The notes under the pieces were generated by a model, which saw nothing but the letters and a program-made list of their open reading frames with translations, was not told where the DNA came from and made no database searches. Of a stretch of 64,000 bases of DNA, positions 1 to 17,600 are shown piece after piece. The position numbers and the translations under genes are program-made. Each line of letters opens with the position of its first letter. Position 1 is the stretch's first letter. The stretch is from Oreohelix idahoensis (lineage: Eukaryota; Mollusca; Gastropoda; Stylommatophora; Oreohelicidae): contig JAMPIV010005812.1 in the NCBI GenBank assembly GCA_024509875.1, positions 310,001 to 374,000 of the forward strand. Reading direction: 5' to 3'.

Positions 1-1410
1 AAACGAAAGGAGATAAAGTTTAATTAAAGACCACAGACACCACTATACAGACAACATATAGCTACTGTATGTAAATAAAGTGACTGATCCAAGCTACAAT
101 TTAAAGTTTTTTTACACCAATAAAATCAAGTACATATCAAAGAAATAAAGTGCGTGTTCGCACACCTGAAAACAAACAAAGCACAATAAAATGATTTATC
201 GTCAACCCCAACCCTTCACCCACAATTTGCAACCTGTATGGGGAAAAGAATTTGAGATTAAACAAAAACCACACTGAACTTGGTGGGGCCTCGGATTTCG
301 AGCCACCCCTCCAACTAGCTATTATTAATATTTCTACTGTCGCTGTCCTGCTGACACTGCCTAAACAGCTACCTACATGGCTTCCAAGCTCTTAAGGCGA
401 TATACACACCACTAACTAACACCACTTTTACTGCTATGCTAGTAGACTTCTATTACATTTATGGCTCAGAGGCTATCCTCTAAGGTTAATATAAGACCCT
501 CCTGGTCCCGGCTATTTCTCTCTATCTCTCTCTCCTCTCTGCCTGGCTTCGGTGTCTCTCTGACACTCTTCATCTGCTGATGTGGCATCTCCGTTCGCTC
601 CTTCTCTTGTTAACTATCAGAACCGGGAATGATGACCCTGTCTCCTGGTTCTGACTACTGCATAGATGACTTGGTTATCAAGCACGAGGTACTTGAATCA
701 AACTGTAGAAGTTTCACTGATGCTGGACAACTTCTTAAATTGACCCCGTTACCCCTCTTCGGGTTTAGAGCATCAACTTTATTATGGTCGTGAAGAATCA
801 AAATTACAACAACACTGGCAACGCGCCAATTTGCGTGTGTAACAACAAAGAGGTCAAAGCTCTGGATTTTTTTTGACAAAATCCCGTTCCAGCTGAAGAA
901 TGTCTTTGATGCCTGGAAACACGTATTTTTATTTTCTTTCGCCTCTGGCGATATCTCAAGCTCTCAGCTTTTGAGATGCCACTGTTGCCGTGGGTAATTT
1001 GTAGGGACAAATTACGCTCTCCCACTATGCCGTGACCTGCTGTAAACAAAGAAATGCAACAGCTGTACAACACATCAATAATATACTCCTTTCTAACATA
1101 TATCCCTTACTTCCTAAACTCCCCTGTCTATCCCCTGCTCTATTTTCGCACTAAGCAACAAACGATTATTTATGCCCGAAAGATCAGCCTCCCATACAAT
1201 GCCCTTCTCTTCTCTCTACCCCGTTTTCAAAGTAAACAACAATCTGGAAATACTCCCAGATGCCGCTGACCTAATCTTTTGTTCTTCATGACTAGCCACG
1301 TGTCACAACATTCAACTGTGAGGAACCCCTCCTGTCTGTAATACTTAGGGCTACTTTATCACTGACCCTTGGTGTTCATTGATCAATACAAAATTAAATC
1401 TAGGAAGGCC
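1..1410. other. No recognisable gene
   Basis: AT-rich sequence with a pyrimidine-rich stretch near 515-545. Short minus-strand open frames at 655-1073 show no family motif, and their overlapping frames look like chance or a very decayed element. No splice-bounded exon was found. Confidence 0.5.
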
Positions 1411-1420
1411 GAACTCCCGT

Positions 1421-1607
1421 CTCAGAAAAACAATCCCCTTATCAGAAATATTCTACATCTCTTTGTAATAAAAAGAAATTCCCATATCAGAAATATAGAT
1501 TACATCTCTTTGTAATAAAAAGAAATTCCCGTATCAGAAATATAGATTACATCTCTTTGTAATAAAAAGAAATTCCCGTATCAGAAATATAGATTACATC
1601 TCTTCTG
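1421..1607. repeat. 47-bp tandem repeat, about four copies
   Basis: The unit contains cagaaatatagattacatct followed by ctttgtaataaaaagaaatt and recurs at a 47-bp spacing, for example at 1535 and 1582. The first copy is diverged and the last is cut short. Confidence 0.85.
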
Positions 1608-1679
1608 ATTACACGCAATAAAATTCACAATAGATAATACCATACAAAACTACCAAGCTTATACACACTACCATTATTA

Positions 1680-6470
<4,791 letters not shown>

Positions 6471-7262
6471 TCCCTCAGTACACAGTACTAATCATATTGA
6501 GTGGTTGCTGTACAGCCTGGTACTCCTCAGTACATAATACCTATAATATTGAGTGGTTAGCTGTACTACCTATTATTCCCTCAGTACATAATACCTATAA
6601 TATTGAGTGGTTAGCTGTACTACCTATTATTCCCTCAGTACATAATACCTATAATATTGAGTGGTTAGTTGTACTACCTATTATTCCCTCAGTACATAAT
6701 ACCTATAATATTGAGTGGTTAGCTGTACTACCTATTATTCCCTCAGTACTTAATACCTATAATATTTAGTGATTAATTGTACTGCCTATAATTCCCTCAG
6801 TACATAATACCTATAATATTGAGTGGTTAGCTGTACTACCTATTATTCCCTTAGTACCTATAATATTTAGTGATAAGTTGTACTTTCTGGTATTCCCGCA
6901 GTACATAATACCTATAATATTGAATGGTTAGCTGTACTGCCTAGTATTCCTTCAGTACATAATACCTATAATATTGAATGGTTAGCTGTACAGCCTAGTA
7001 TTCCCTCTGTACAAAATAACTATTACATTGAATAGTTGGCTGTACTGCCTGGTTTTCTCTCAGTACATAGTACCCATAATATGTAATGTTTAACTGTACT
7101 GCATGGTTTTCCCTCAAAGCATAGTACCTGTGATATTGATTAGTCGGTTATACTTCATTGTATTCCCTCATTACATAATACCTATAATATTGAGTGATTG
7201 GCTGGACTGCCTGGTATTCCTTTAATACATTTTAACTATTATATTGAGTGATTAGCCTTACT
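6471..7262. repeat. 54-bp minisatellite
   Basis: About 14 copies of a 54-bp unit containing ccctcagtacataatacct and aatattgagtggttagctg. Units near 6540-6780 are almost identical; later ones are diverged. Because 54 is divisible by three, a spurious frame repeats every 18 codons. The array was later entered by two LINE fragments (7263-8300 and 8326-9346); short remnants of the last unit remain at 8301-8325 and 9347-9358. Confidence 0.92.
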
Positions 7263-8300
7263 CCAGCATCTCTGATTCATGCTATACAGAGCTTCTACAA
7301 GTCTTGCAGAAATTATGTGAGGACAGCAAACCATAAGTCAGAAGAGTTCAGGACCACCACTGGTGTAAGACAAGGTGATATCCTGTCACCTTATCTTTTC
7401 ATACTCCTCATGGATGATGTCATCAAGGCATGTAAGGAGAGAACAAGAAAGTATTCAGTGGGGTACTGGAAAATGAGACAGGTCTGTTTTTCAGAGCTGG
7501 CATTTGCTGGATGTTGCCCTGATTGCTAAATCAGAGGCACATCTCCAATCCAACCTGCAAGTCTGGAAGGAAGAGCTGGAGAAGAGAGGGATGGTCATAA
7601 GCAGCTCTAAAACAAAATCCATGGTGATATCACGAGAAGAAAGAAGACATTAGATTAAGCTGGGAGAACAGGTCCTGGAGCAGGTCGACCACTTTAAATA
7701 CCTCGGAGCTTTTATAGACCGAAAGGGAGGCATCAAAGAAGAGTTGGCCACTCGAAAAGCAGCAGCTGGGAGACTTTTTCAGGCCATAAATTGAGGATTC
7801 CTCAGCAAGAGAGAGGTTGGTAAGAAAACAAAGATGGCTGTATACTGCTCCACATATGTCCCAGTCTTGACATATGGATGGGAGTCATGGGCAATGACTA
7901 CAACCCACAAAAGCCAGATCCAAACCTCAGAAATGAGGTATTTGAGGAAGGTGGTTAAAGTAACAAGAAGAGACATGGTCTGCAACCAGACGATACGTCA
8001 AGGCCTAAAATCCCACCCCCCTGCAGACCCAAGTAGAACAGTCCCAACTAAGATGGTTTGGCCATGTCTGCAGAATGGGAGAAGATTGGCTATCATGACA
8101 AGCATGGGAAACAAAGAGCCAGGGATCCAGACCCCCAGGATGACCCAGAGTCCGCTGGGAGGACAACATTAGACAATCTTTGAAGGACCGAGGACTAGAA
8201 TGGAACCAGGCCAGGAGGAAGATAGCCGATAGGATAGGCTGGCGCTCTCTCTTCCAAACCTCTACACCTCACGGTAGAAGGGGAATGACTAAGTAAGTAA
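7263..8300 (+). mobile_element. RTE-C fragment, 5'-truncated, 13-bp TSD
   Basis: Matches the last third of RTE-C (compare 16775-17815) and ends in the family's TAAG tail. Flanked by a perfect duplication of gattagccttact at 7250-7262 and 8301-8313, so it is a single 5'-truncated insertion into the 54-bp minisatellite. The coding frame is broken by several stops and indels, including loss of the FADD motif frame near 7505 and TGA at about 7791. It is older than the intact copy at 14645. Confidence 0.93.
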
Positions 8301-8325
8301 GATTAGCCTTACTGCCTGTGGTAAT

Positions 8326-9346
8326 CTTCTTCTTCGATCCTTAACCACCGACCGTCAAAGCAGTCAGTGGCCATCACGCCTAGTGGCGTCTTGTAGGGCA
8401 ACAACAAATTGATTCCACTTTGCACGGCCGGCGGCCACCCCTCGCACAGTGCCCCAACTCCGGTTCACTCCCTGCACCACAGCCCTCCGCCAAGCTGTCT
8501 CCGGTCGGCCTCTCTCTCGCTTTCCTTCAGGGGTCCAAAGCATAGCTGTTCCCGTGATGGCACCGGGGCCTCCCCCGAGGACATGACCAACCCAGCCCCA
8601 GCATCCGCCAGCCATGACGGCACGCATGTCCCCCCGCCCGCCACGAGCAAGCAGATCCCGGCCGGTGATGGCACTCGGCCAAAAGATGCGGTGAACCTTT
8701 CCTAGGCATGCCGCGCGAAAAGAAGACAATCTTGACACCTCCCTCTCTGCGACTCTCCAGCACTCCGCACCACAGAGAAGCACAGAAAGCACGCAACTCT
8801 GGTACAATCTTAACTCTGCGCCTGTGCTGCACTGGGAGGACCCCCAGATGCCATCTAGGCCAAAGAAGGCTGCCCTTGCCCCACCCACTCCGATGTTGAT
8901 GTCCCCGCCTGCCCCACCGTCTGGTGCCACCATGCCCCCCAGGTATGCGAAGGCATCCGTCTGCACCAACTGCTGATTCCCTACCGACATGGGCTCAGGG
9001 TTGCTCACACCGAGCGCCACGACCCCAGACCTCTTTAAATCGATGCCCAAGCCCACCCGCTGGCTAAATTTATTGAGTCCATCCGTTTTCTCCTGGACGT
9101 GCCGATGCGAATGCGCCAGCAGTGCAACGCCATCCGCATACCCCAGATCTTCCAACGCAGAAAATGCAGTCCATCCCACTCCTCTTGGACCGCCCTCTGC
9201 CGCCCGGCGCACCACCCAGTCCACGACTGTCAAAAAAAGAGTGGCCGACAAGGGGCATCCCTGTCGCACTCCCGTCCTCACCCCGAAGGCCAGGCCGCTC
9301 TGCCCAACACCACACGTAAAGTTGGCATAGAGGCTTTTTATGATTG
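8326..9346 (-). mobile_element. RTE-B fragment, A-to-G hypermutated, 12-bp TSD
   Basis: A 5'-truncated RTE-B copy flanked by gcctgtggtaat at 8314-8325 and 9347-9358. The minus-strand frame at 8364-9383 stays open and aligns along its length with the reverse transcriptase of 38119-41426, but with massive substitutions: K to R or G, N to D or G, I or M to V, T to A, Y to C. The catalytic YADD reads YADG. At the DNA level nearly all changes are A to G on the sense strand, confined to about 8428-9311. The 3' end and the 5'-most 35 bp are unaffected. A 9-bp deletion lies near 8475. Confidence 0.93.
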
Positions 9347-9358
9347 GCCTGTGGTAAT

Positions 9359-12040
9359 ATGAGAGGTTATTGGTGTTACTCAACTAAGTGTAAACAGAGT
9401 GAGGTCAAGCTGTGTAAGTCCCTGAGTCTAATTGTTGATGATGTTGTATTCTCAGGGTACCTATCCGCTACCTCTCTGAGATCTCACTCTGGGAAATATT
9501 TTCTGGGTATGTTATATGGCTACGTGTCTAGGGTAATGTAGGTATAGTGATGTGTCAATAAAACAAACACAACTGTAACTCAATATAATTGAATTAAGTA
9601 AGACTATGTGTAAATTTATATAAGTATTTTACAATTTTTAATATTCCTGAACCTCAATTTTCTGGAACAGGAATTTTCAACTCAAAAGAAATGTTTCTTT
9701 ATTTACAAGTTTTAAATAAATAGGATGGACATCCTGTCCATAAAATGATAAGTCTAAAATATCAATAGGTGTGTACTCCCTACTGGAATATGTTAACACT
9801 GGATAAGAATTCTGTCAATGATTTGAGGGTTTGTGTGTTTCATCATGCCCCCCTTTAATTTCTTGTATTTGGGTGGAATGATAAGGATGAGTCCTCAAGT
9901 GCCAATTTTAATGGACTTATCTGTCTGTGGTGGTGGCTTGAGAATCTTCAAGAACAACAAATATTTCAGAGTTCCCCTGGATGCTGATGTGGCAGGAAGC
10001 TTGCAGTTATATAAGAAGCTCTCTCTGTGCCCACAGGTTCTGAATTTCCAGGGGTTATGTCACTTTTCAATTTGGCAATTCAACCCTGAAATAAGAAGGT
10101 TATGTTCCCCTCTTTATATCATATCTATAATATCATTCCACAATTTTATCAATAATACATTCAAAAGGAGGGTCAGCTACGCGTGCCAACCAATTGCACC
10201 AAACCCTATTTTTGTTTGACCATTTTTCTTCCAGTGTTTTCATACTGTTCCCATATGGCTGAAACGCCACTGACCCCTTAAGCATTGATTTTCTTCCATA
10301 GAATCAGATGGGGTATACAATGTTCTTCCTGTGACCTGTTAAATATTTTGTGCAAACATCCTATGTAGGTTTTCATGTGTCATTTGAACACTAATGCACT
10401 GCAGAAAACTGCTAGTAGCTTCTGGACTTACAGTCGTACGATTTTTATGGCAATATGCAAACACAATTTAACACATTTTATTTCACTTTCCAAATAAATC
10501 TGCTTTAGGCACATTCCTATTTAGGGTGTCGTAATCTGTTCCAATAGGCAATGTCGAACAACACAAAATTATGGCGCACTATCTGTGTGGACTGTACATG
10601 CTAATGAAATATCAATAAACTTATTTATCTTACCGCAAGTAAGGAATAAATCACACAATCACAAGATTGACTGGCGGTTAATGGTTCAAGTTCAGACCGC
10701 TATCGTCCAGACAGCAAAGGCATTCAACATCAATGCTTTGCATCTGCTCTCAATCTGTCTGTGTTTTAGTTTTTTTCAAATGGCGCACTATGCCGGCAGA
10801 TTGTTAATTTTATCGCCCCATCCTAAACTACAATTAACCAATCAGAAACGCGTTAAGAAAATTTAACTTTTCAGAAGGCTATCAAATTGAGCAGTTCAGA
10901 AGTGTGTTTGTTCGTCTGTCTCAATTTTATTTATACAATATCTTTGTTATTAATGGGTCGATTTTTAATATTGAAAGTGATTATTAAACAGACAACTGTC
11001 CTCTATCTTCCTATATAGGTTTCTTTTAATTATTTGTCCCCGTTTTCATATGTGTAATTTTTAAGTACTTATTTGCTCCTTTCACTGAACTAAAATATTA
11101 GTAAAATAAATGTTTCTAAGGCCAGATAATTTATTATAAGGGAAATTCTTATGGTATTATATTTAACAATATTAACGCTACAATTCAAGACATCCCTTTT
11201 ATTTACACTCTCTTTATTTATAAAGAAATACATTATCTAAGTTTTTCCAAACACACCGATTAGGCTTGCTTTCCATTTTAAACAACCTTCCCTCTCCCCT
11301 ATAAAACGAGGTAACAATTTGGTTATTTGCCAAACTTTTCGGCGTTCGTTCATAAATATTTGGGAAGGGTGGAGTGTGTGTGTGTTTGGGGGTGGGACTT
11401 TTATGCTTGGTGTTAGAAAATTCAAATCTTTATTTAAATGTTGGCGGTTTGATTTGACGATGGCCTTGAGACAAATTTCAAATGCTGTAGTTATTAATAG
11501 ATTTAAAGAGTACTTTAGTTAATTTTCTAGCGGTTGATTTGCCGTGGCCTTCAGACCAAGGTCAAACATGGAAATTATTTATAGATTTTTTTACGGGGTA
11601 GTAGAAAATTCAAATTGTTTTGTCCAATTTTTAGCGGTAGGTTTGACCTTGCCCTTGACAAATTTCAAACATAGTAGTAGTGGGTTATAGGTTGTAAATT
11701 TACGTTAACTAGATTTTTGAATCAGGGAAATTTGAGCGGGGTGTCACACAGAGTACTTTACTATACTGCCCCATGCTGCATGTAGGACATTGATTGAGTT
11801 TTGCAATATATATGGCAGAGGCATGGTATCTAAAAGAAGATGTAACTGAGTTCTCTTGAAGGAACATTAAAAAAATGTTTTTTATCATAAAAGATAATGA
11901 ACTTTTGATGTGATCACTTCATATTTCACTGCTTCTTACATGTATTCTTAGAGGGATTCCCCCAGAAATATAATGCCGAAACTGTCCAAAAGACTTTGCT
12001 GTGAGATTCAACTTTGCCTTTTCCTTGCTCTGTGAAACAG
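9359..12040. other. Mostly unassigned AT-rich sequence
   Basis: No gene with recognisable motifs. A possible weak exon is 9971-10037, preceded by tttcag and followed by gttctg, and ending in the phase that the 12041 exon needs. It lacks independent support. A diverged tandem repeat is listed separately at 11413-11690. Confidence 0.4.
11413..11690. repeat. Diverged tandem repeat, three units of about 80-105 bp
   Basis: Three successive blocks share the order agaaaattcaaa, gcggttgatttgac, ggccttgagacaaatttcaaa and a tattnatagattt end, starting near 11413, 11517 and 11598. Divergence is high. Confidence 0.6.
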
Positions 12041-12231
12041 GCACCAGTTGGTTCATCCCCACCTACCAGTAAGGGTCAGAAAGTTCCAGCCGCATGGAAA
12101 ACACCTCCGGTTACCCCATCGACATATGCACATTCTGGTGGACTAATGTCTCAAAGAGCCTACAGCCATGATAATTTGTCCTCAGTACAAAGTGATGCTG
12201 ACATTCGTATCAGCAGCACAAGATTAGCTAG
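12041..12231 (+). CDS. Internal exon of an unrecognised gene
   Basis: A 191-bp exon with a good acceptor (tgtgaaacag before 12041, preceded by a pyrimidine stretch) and a strong donor (gtaagt after 12231). Phase 0 in, two bases of a codon out. It encodes about 63 residues rich in Ser, Pro and Thr, including SSPPTSKGQK, TPPVTPSTY and SHDNLSSVQSDADI. This looks like a disordered, phosphorylation-prone stretch. The last partial codon (AG) is completed by the first base of the 18714-18820 exon to give Arg, which supports both exons. I do not recognise the protein. The intron between them is 6.5 kb and holds the nested transposon stack. Confidence 0.72.
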
Positions 12232-12347
12232 GTAAGTCTTGCGGTTCAGTATAGCAAGTGGCAGAACAAAAAAAAAAAGAGTTGGCACATTGATAAATGG
12301 GACAGGTACACCTTCTATTACATTTAGTGAGAATACACTTAAGCTGA

Positions 12348-12400
12348 GCGTCCGATTGACAGTCTGGTTAGAGCACTGGATGCCGGGTTCGAATGACAGT
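12348..12400 (+). mobile_element. SINE-T3 head fragment
   Basis: Resembles the tRNA-derived head of the SINE copies at 26.3 and 27.8 kb (reverse complement there). It contains gtccgattgacagtctggtt (box A-like) and ccgggttcgaat (box B-like), then stops. Confidence 0.6.
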
Positions 12401-12534
12401 AAGGAGCGAAAAGTGAAATGCATAAATGAATTTTCACATTATATTGTTGTATCCTATAGAAACGTCCAATCACACATCAGCTTGGGCATATAACAGAATA
12501 AAGTGGCCAGAGAAGAAAAGATGGTTACAATTTT

Positions 12535-12800
12535 ATTCATTCATTATCCTTCAGATCCTCAAGGAGCAAAAGCCTTCAACAAATCCATGCCAAACCTTTC
12601 TGTACTGTGCCATCCTTTCATTTCTGTCACCAGTTCCCTCCTCCGTGTGTTTTTCAGTCTCCCTCTTCTATCCTGGTTATTTCAGAACAAGGAGTGTCTT
12701 GTAACGCTGTTTCCTCAGTGTGTATTCGTTGCCATCGTCGTCTTATCTCTTACTCTTCAAGTCCGGTCTTCTTGAATCAGCAGCAGGTATATTCAGTTTC
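12535..12800 (-). mobile_element. RTE-A 3' fragment, diverged
   Basis: Shares the order of the RTE-A 3' end at 1795-2060: the aaggagca start, the ttcaacaaa stretch, the ttccagaacaagga-like codons and the caatgtgtgtcc-like segment. It is more diverged than the copy at 13082. Confidence 0.65.
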
Positions 12801-12884
12801 TTCCTATGCCATATGGTCGGTTTAGCTAAGTATTTCTGTCTTTATTGTCTCATTTTTGAGCTGAATTTATCATCTGCTTTCAGA

Positions 12885-13072
12885 TTGTCAAATTGTGCTC
12901 TTATCTTGATGTTTTCATGTCAAATTTTGCTCTTCTCTTGATGGATCCATGTCAGATTTTGCTCTTCTCTTGAGGTATCCATGCCTAATTTTGCTCTCCT
13001 CATGATGTGTTCATGTCAAATTTTGCTCTTTTGATGTTTCCATGTCAGATTTTGCTCTTCTCTTGATGTTTC
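12885..13072. repeat. 32-bp minisatellite between two RTE-A fragments
   Basis: About six copies of a unit containing catgtcagattttgctctt and ctcttgatg, one shortened to 29 bp. It may have grown from RTE-A sequence, since RTE-A-like text lies on both sides, but the source cannot be fixed by eye. Confidence 0.8.
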
Positions 13073-13081
13073 CAAGGAAGT

Positions 13082-13571
13082 TTGGATTCAGTACCCTTCA
13101 GCTCTCCAAGGAGCATAGACCTTCAGCAAACACATCATGTGCCATCAGCTCCAGGTCTTTCCATGTCATTTTCATATACAGTTCTCTTCACCTTGTGTTC
13201 TTTGGTATATATCTTAACCTTCTTACCCTGGGGATTCCAGAACAAGGACTCCCTTGTAATGCTATCAACATGTTTCCTCAATGTGTGTCCTATCCATCGC
13301 CAGCATCTTCTTACCTCTTTTGTTCTACTGGCACATGTCTGGTTCTTGTCATCAGTTCCACATTTGTGATCTTGTCATATCACTTCAATCTTTCTACTCT
13401 ATGCAAGCACCCATTTATGAAAGTCTGTAATATCTTGGTTGTTGTTTTTGTGTTCTCCATGTTTCAGAGCCATACAATAAGACTGACTTGACATTTGAGT
13501 TGAAGATTTTTATTTTTGTGTTGGACTTGATTTATTTTTATTTCCATACATTTCACAAAAGCTCCTTTTGA
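13082..13571 (-). mobile_element. RTE-A fragment, outermost layer of the nest
   Basis: RTE-A 3' portion (compare 1790-2310). It is interrupted at 13571 and resumes at 18007-18025, then, after a second interruption, at 18327-18398. The two interruptions have their own TSDs, which shows that this copy was present first. Confidence 0.85.
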
Positions 13572-14644
13572 CTTACTTACTTACTTACTTAGTCGTTCCC
13601 CTTCTACCGTGAGGTGTAGAGGTTTGGAAGAGAGAGCGCCAGACTATTCTATCGGCTGTCTTCCTCCTGGCCTGGTTCCATTCTAGTCCTCGGTCCTTCA
13701 AAGATTGTCTAATGTTGTCCTCCCAGCGGACTCTGGGTCGTCCTCGGGGTCTGGATCCCTGGCTCTTTGTTTCCCATGCTTGTCGTGGTAGCCGATCTTC
13801 TCCCATTCTGCAGACATGGCCAAACCATCTTAGTTGGGACTGTTCTACTTGGGTCTGTAGGGGGTGGCATTTTAGGCCTTGACGTATCGTCTGGTTGCGT
13901 ACCATGTCTCTTCTTGTTACTTCAACCACCTTCCTCAGATACCTCATTTCTGAGGTTTGGATCTGGCTTTTATGGGTTGTAGTCATTGCCCATGACTCGC
14001 ATCCATATGTCAAGACTGGGACATAGGTGGAGCGGTATACAGCCATCTTCATTTTCTTACCAACCTCTCTCTTGCTGAGGAATCCTCGATTTATGGCCTG
14101 AAAAAGTCTCCCAGCTGCTGCTTTTCGAGTGGCCAACTCTTCTTTGATGCCTCCCTTTCGGTCTATAATAGCTCTGAGGTATTTAAAGTGGTCGACCTGC
14201 TCCAGGACCTGTTCTCCCAGCTTAATCTGATGTCTTCTTTCTTCTCGTGATATCACCATGGATTTTGTTTTAGAGCTGCTTATGACCATCCCTCTCTTCT
14301 CCAGCTCTTCCTTCCAGACTTGCAGGTTGGATTGGAGATGTGCCTCTGATTTAGCAATCAGGGCAACATCATCAGCAAATGCCAGCTCTGAAATATAGAC
14401 CTGTCTCATCTTCCAGTACCCCACTGAATACTTTCTTGTTCTCTCCTTACATGCCTTGATGACATCGTCCATAAGGAGTATGAAGAGGTAAGGTGATAGG
14501 ATATCACCTTGTCTTACACCAGTGGTGGTCCTGAACTCTTCTGACTTATGGTTTGCTGTCCTCACATAATTTCTGCAAGACTTGTAGAAGCTCTGTATAG
14601 CATGAATCAGAGGTGCTGGAATATTCTTCCTTGCCAAACAGTCC

Positions 14645-17600
14645 AACTCCGCCTATGCCGGTCCCAAGCCCGGATGAAAAAGGAGGAGGGCGGCCTGCAT
14701 GGAGGCCGTAAGGAGGCAGCCCCTCCACCATGCAAAGGCACAACAGGCCAATCACCTGTTTGCTTTAAATCATGATTACGCGAACTACAAGAGAGAAAAC
14801 CGGACTGATTCTAAAGGCGACGAACTGGAACGGACTACGGACTACGACTTATGGAACTTGGAACACAAGAAGTATAAATGGGAAGGAAGAGGAGCTGGCG
14901 GAAGAGATGAGGAAAGCAAAACTAGAAATCCTGGCTATAACGGAAACGAAGAAAAAAGGACAAGGAGTCATGGATCTCGATGGCAACACGTTGCTCTACA
15001 GTGGTGTACCCATATCTGAAAGAGCTAAAGGGGGCGTGGGTTGCATTGTGGCCCAAAATCAAAAAGATAGTATCAAGGGATGGAACTTTGTCTCGGAGCG
15101 CATTATGGTTGTAAAACTAAAAGAAGGAGAAACCATAGTCAACCTGGTCATAGTGTATGGGCCAAATGAGGATGAGAGAGCAGAGGTCAAGGAGGAATTC
15201 TTCGAGCTGCTTCAAAGGACAGTGGATGACTGCCTAGATGAAGTTATTATGCTTGGAGATTTTAATGCCAGAGTTGGAAATGACCATGCTAGATGGGGTG
15301 GAGTTATCGGAAGATATGGAGAAGATACTCTCAATGACAATGGAAAGCGACTCCTTAGATTCTGCAGTGAGCAGAATCTGATCATTACAAACACAAAGTT
15401 CCCCCATAAGCGCATACATGCATACACTAGATGTGAACCAACCAAGAATGAGAAGTCAGTGATCGACTATGCCATTGTTCGGAGAAGCTCATTCAGATAT
15501 GTCCGAGATGCAAGAGTCTGGAGGGGGCCAGAGATTGGAAGTGATCACTACCTGCTAACAATCAAACGAACAACTGAAAGAGTTGCTCAGCCTAGGAACT
15601 GCCCAACATCACGCAAGAAACCAAGTAAACGAGCAGGAGAAATGAGCATTAGGACCTACAAGCTGAGAGAGCCAGAAATTAAGACCAGATATCAGGGGCT
15701 TATTGCTACAGCAGTGAGCAACACAGAAGAACGACCTGATGACTTGGAAACCCTCTGGAATAAATTCAAGGATATCATAAAGACAGCTGCTGCAGAAGCA
15801 TGCGGTGAAGTCCGACTTGGGAACCAGAGAAAGAGGACACCTTGGTGGACAGAGGAAGTCAAAGAGAAAATAAGAGAGAAGAAAATGGCATGGAAACAAT
15901 ACTTAGGAGCTAAAAACACAACAGGACAAATGGAAAAATATAGAGAATATGTGACACTCAGAACAGAAGCAAAGAACAAAGTGCTAGCAGCAAAACAGAA
16001 GTCCTGGGAAGAATTTGGAGAAAAGCTAGAAAAAGATGCACAAGAAAACCAGAAATTGTTCTATAAGACCCTAAAGAACATGAGGAAAGAAAAACAATGC
16101 CCTCTCAAATTTATAAAGGACAAGCAAGGCAAATTGCTTACTGCCCCGAAGGAAGTAATGGAAAGATGGAAAGAATATTTCTCAGAACTCCTGGATGGTG
16201 AGCATGGTGAAGCATCAGAAATGATAACCACTAGCACAGAAGAGAAAACCAATGATGGTGAAGATGACATAAAGATGGAAGAACTGAAGGCAGCACTAGA
16301 GAAAATCAAGATGGGCAAAGCAGCAGGGCATGATGGTATAACACCAGAAATGGTTAATTACATGGGAGCATCAGGCGACCTATTACTCTTAAAGGTCCTA
16401 CAGGCAGCATGGTGCAACAAGACCATACCAAAGGATTGGGAGATTGCCATCATAACACCAATTTTCAAAAAGGGTGACAATCGACAATGTGGAAACCATA
16501 GAGGCATATCCCTTCTCAGTGTCCCTGGTAAAATCTACTCTAGAATCCTAGAGCAGAGACTCCGACGCCTAGCTGAGCCACAATTGGATGAGGTCCAGTG
16601 CGGATTCCGAGCAAACCGAAGTACTCAAGACCTAATCTTCACACTCAGACAGCTGAGTGAAAAGGCCCTTGAGTATAAGAGTGAGATCCATCTTTGTTTC
16701 ATAGATCTGGAAAAGGCGTTTGACAGGGTCCCCTGGAGCAAACTTTGGGACTGTTTGGCAAGGAAGAATATTCCAGCACCTCTGATTCATGCTATACAGA
16801 GCTTCTACAAGTCTTGCAGAAATTATGTGAGGACAGCAAACCATAAGTCAGAAGAGTTCAGGACCACCACTGGTGTAAGACAAGGTGATATCCTATCACC
16901 TTACCTCTTCATACTCCTTATGGACTATGTCATCAAGGCATGTAAGGAGAGAACAAGAAAGTATTCAGTGGGGTACTGGAAGATGAGACAGGTCTATATT
17001 TCGGAGCTGGCATTTGCTGATGATGTTGCCCTGATTGCTAAATCAGAGGCACATCTCCAATCCAACCTGCAAGTCTGGAAGGAAGAGCTGGAGAAGAGAG
17101 GGATGGTCATAAGCAGCTCTAAAACAAAATCCATGGTGATATCACGAGAAGAAAGAAAACATCAGATTAAGTTGGGAGAACAGGTCCTGGAGCAGGTCGA
17201 CCACTTTAAATATCTCGGAGCTATTATAGACCGAAAGGGAGGCATCAAAGAAGAGTTGGCCACTCGAAAAGCAGCGGCTGGGAGACTTTTTCAGGCCATA
17301 AATCGTGGATTCCTCAGCAAGAAAGAGGTTGGTAAGAAAACGAAGATGGCTGTATACCGCTCCACCTATGTCCCAGTCTTGACATATGGATGCGAGTCGT
17401 GGGCAATGACTACAACCCACAAAAGCCAGATCCAAACCTCAGAAATGAGGTATCTGAGGAAAGTGGTTGAAGTAACAAGAAGAGACATGGTCCGCAACCA
17501 GACGATCCGTCAAGGCCTAAAATCCTATCCGCTGCAGACCCAAATAGAACAGTCCCAACTAAGATGGTTTGGCCATGTCTGCAGAATGGGAGAAGATCGG

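Noticed and set aside
655..1073. Two overlapping minus-strand frames
   Set aside because: No motifs, different frames, no splice support; could be a very old transposon but nothing proves it.
6497..6769. 90-codon repeat protein
   Set aside because: Translation of the 54-bp minisatellite.
8409..9362. Plus-strand Pro/Arg-rich open frames
   Set aside because: Shadows of the hypermutated RTE-B copy, opened because the changes removed T-containing stops on the opposite strand.
9833..10219. 128-codon plus-strand frame
   Set aside because: No family motif. A possible splice-bounded piece within it is noted at low confidence only.
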